Positions 62,601 to 64,000 of a stretch of 64,000 nucleotides of DNA are shown piece by piece. Position 1 is the first letter of the stretch. The number at the start of each line of letters is the position of its first letter. The DNA lies in assembly GCA_005281725.1 (NCBI GenBank), contig SSBO01000006.1, forward strand, positions 375,262-439,261. The letters run 5' to 3'. A program made the translations under genes and the position numbers. The DNA is from Wuchereria bancrofti. Lineage: Eukaryota; Nematoda; Chromadorea; Rhabditida; Onchocercidae. The notes below the pieces were generated by a model, which worked only from the letters and a program-made list of their open reading frames with translations, was not told the origin of the DNA and made no database searches.

Positions 62601-63735
62601 TCTGCTACTCTGAAATTTATTGTAAAAAGAAGGAGAACAATTAGATGCTTCAAAATATAATTGTATTTACTATGAAATACAGTCCTAAACTTGAAAGCAT
62701 TTTTGCAAAAACATATGTAAAAAATTACAACGTACAAACCTTCTCAAATTACTGTTACTAGAAATATGTTCGTGTACAGATGAGTTGCTTTTTCGTTGTG
62801 ATAAAATGTCTTCCACATCCAGCGGTTCAGCTACTTCGATTAAATTAATCTAAAAATCAAGAGAAAATTTTACTTCTATGATCGAATTTCAAAAATTAAT
62901 CCTATGAAAACAGAGTCATATCACACGTCTTTTTGCATAACAAAAACAAAAGGCATTTACTTATAAAAAAAAAACATTTTTGGAGACAATGATATTTAAT
63001 AAATAATTCACATCAAAAATTAAATCCATTCAGTACTATTCTCGTTTACTTTCATGTTTACATTTTATTCACACTAAGATAGAAATTTTGTTATATTAAT
63101 CGTAGTAAAAGTCTAACAAATCAGTAAATACCTGCGCATAATTTCAGCAATAATAAAAAATTGTCAACAATTTACATTTTACTTCTGAAATTTTTATGAT
63201 GGAACAAAAATTCATTTCACTAACGCATCTCAATTCATAATTTCACAATTTCCAAACATTTAAGATTTCAGGTAAAATTACAACTTCTGAGGATAATTTC
63301 AGGTATATTTTTATCACAGAATCTAGTGAAAACTAAAAACTAACAGTTTGAGGACTACTACTATCTGTTGCATCCATTTGCATGGCATTCTGTGGATGCA
63401 GTAACAAACTTCCCATCATAACATGTCGACGTACATCAGCTGCAGTCATCCTGCAAATAAAAAAAAAAAAAAACTGAAAGTGATATTTTCCAAAAATACT
63501 TAAATTTTAAGAAAAATATGAAGTGTGAATTTTTAAAATAAATAGATAAAAAAAAAACCTAAATACAAGCCTTTCTTTTTTTTTGGAATAACAGTAATCG
63601 TTTTAAGAATTTCGGCTAATTGAAATTCGACTAAAAAGTTGCTAGTAAACAAGGAAAAAGAATAAAGGTAATTTCAAGTTACTTATTTCGTTTCAAAGCG
63701 AATGCCCGCTGTCCACCAGTACCTTGTGATGACAT
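47698..63735 (-). CDS. DOCK6/7/8-type guanine nucleotide exchange factor, 2205 aa, 44 coding exons
   Basis: Activates Rac/Cdc42-type GTPases at membranes to control actin and cell shape. N-terminus ([38 protein letters not shown]) matches the DOCK-C class. DHR-1, the C2-like lipid-binding domain, is about 655-826 ([34 protein letters not shown]). DHR-2, the catalytic domain, is about 1610-2170 ([31 protein letters not shown]; nucleotide-sensor region [17 protein letters not shown]). Exon ends: 63683-63735, 63345-63450, 62740-62849, 62517-62609, 62102-62312, 61523-61667, 61203-61309, 60900-60980, 60520-60591, 60066-60215, 59692-59923, 59341-59403, 58866-59146, 58412-58554, 57987-58103, 57722-57904, 57033-57363, 56697-56892, 56318-56458, 56068-56172, 55709-55779, 55324-55419, 54977-55129, 54663-54781, 54248-54407, 54034-54155, 53738-53875, 53355-53552, 53092-53245, 52858-53016, 52534-52744, 52218-52366, 51846-51947, 51522-51599, 50889-51122, 50654-50790, 50156-50365, 49866-49992, 49608-49753, 49103-49298, 48765-48985, 48391-48592, 47941-48105, 47698-47847. 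Exon 15 lacks an AG acceptor. Confidence 0.94.
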
Positions 63736-64000
63736 AATGAACAATGCTAAACTTCTTTGCAACCAAACATTGTGAAATTAGCCATAAACTAAAAATAACG
63801 TCTAGTTAATTGGAAATTATGAACATAAAATAGATGTGTACCTATAAATTAAGTAAATGAGTTAAATGTAAACATAAATATACGAAAATGAATTAAATTA
63901 ATTTAAACAAAATGATCAGTTACAAATATGAAATAATCTTTTACACAGAAGAATTCGAAGTTATATGCTAATTAATCCAGAAATAATATCGAATGAAGCT
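63736..64000. promoter_or_regulatory. 5' flank of the DOCK gene
   Basis: AT-rich DNA upstream of the DOCK ATG; it should hold the leader and part of the promoter. No spliced-leader-type acceptor is obvious directly before the ATG. The window ends here. Confidence 0.45.

Overview
The window is eukaryotic nuclear DNA and very AT-rich. Its genes have many short exons with GT..AG introns that end in the nematode-type TTTTCAG acceptor. The gene content is also nematode-like: a receptor guanylate cyclase of the gcy type and an Srsx-family chemoreceptor. Together these indicate a nematode. The AT bias, intron-dense genes and a BEL/Pao retrotransposon would suit a clade III (filarial/spirurid) worm, but that is inference. 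I found no bacterial genes, CRISPR arrays or operon-like prokaryotic blocks.

Layout. 1-7248: AT-rich intergenic DNA with a GA-rich tandem repeat (868-1190) and a 41-bp minisatellite with higher-order structure (2505-2985). 7249-17757 (-): receptor-type guanylate cyclase, 29 coding exons, 1463 aa. 17758-18710: divergent promoter region. 18711-19669 (+): small membrane protein. 20038-21390 (+): glyoxalase I, 187 aa, possibly co-transcribed with the small gene. 22288-23797 (-): 99-aa single-LIM protein. 23798-28050: intergenic with simple repeats. 28051-29289 (-): secreted two-sushi-domain protein, 164 aa. 30361-37043: decayed minus-strand BEL/Pao retrotransposon, interrupted by one LTR-like repeat and flanked by another. 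39312-40710: a third LTR fragment followed by a scrambled, unprocessed chemoreceptor pseudogene. 42717-44903 (+): intact six-exon Srsx chemoreceptor, 299 aa. 47698-63735 (-): DOCK6/7/8-type Rho-family exchange factor, 44 coding exons, 2205 aa. 63736-64000: its 5' flank.

The gene models were built by hand from splice sites and reading phase; every exon joins its neighbour in frame. Two junctions need a non-standard splice site: a GC donor in the cyclase gene, and a missing AG acceptor in the DOCK gene. The genes do not form one pathway. The cyclase and the chemoreceptor are sensory/signalling receptors, DOCK is a cytoskeletal regulator, and glyoxalase I is housekeeping detoxification. The strongest leads are the two splice anomalies, the chemoreceptor/194-bp duplication with parts of very different age, and the nested LTR family. 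I did not find convincing evidence of a wholly new biological system.
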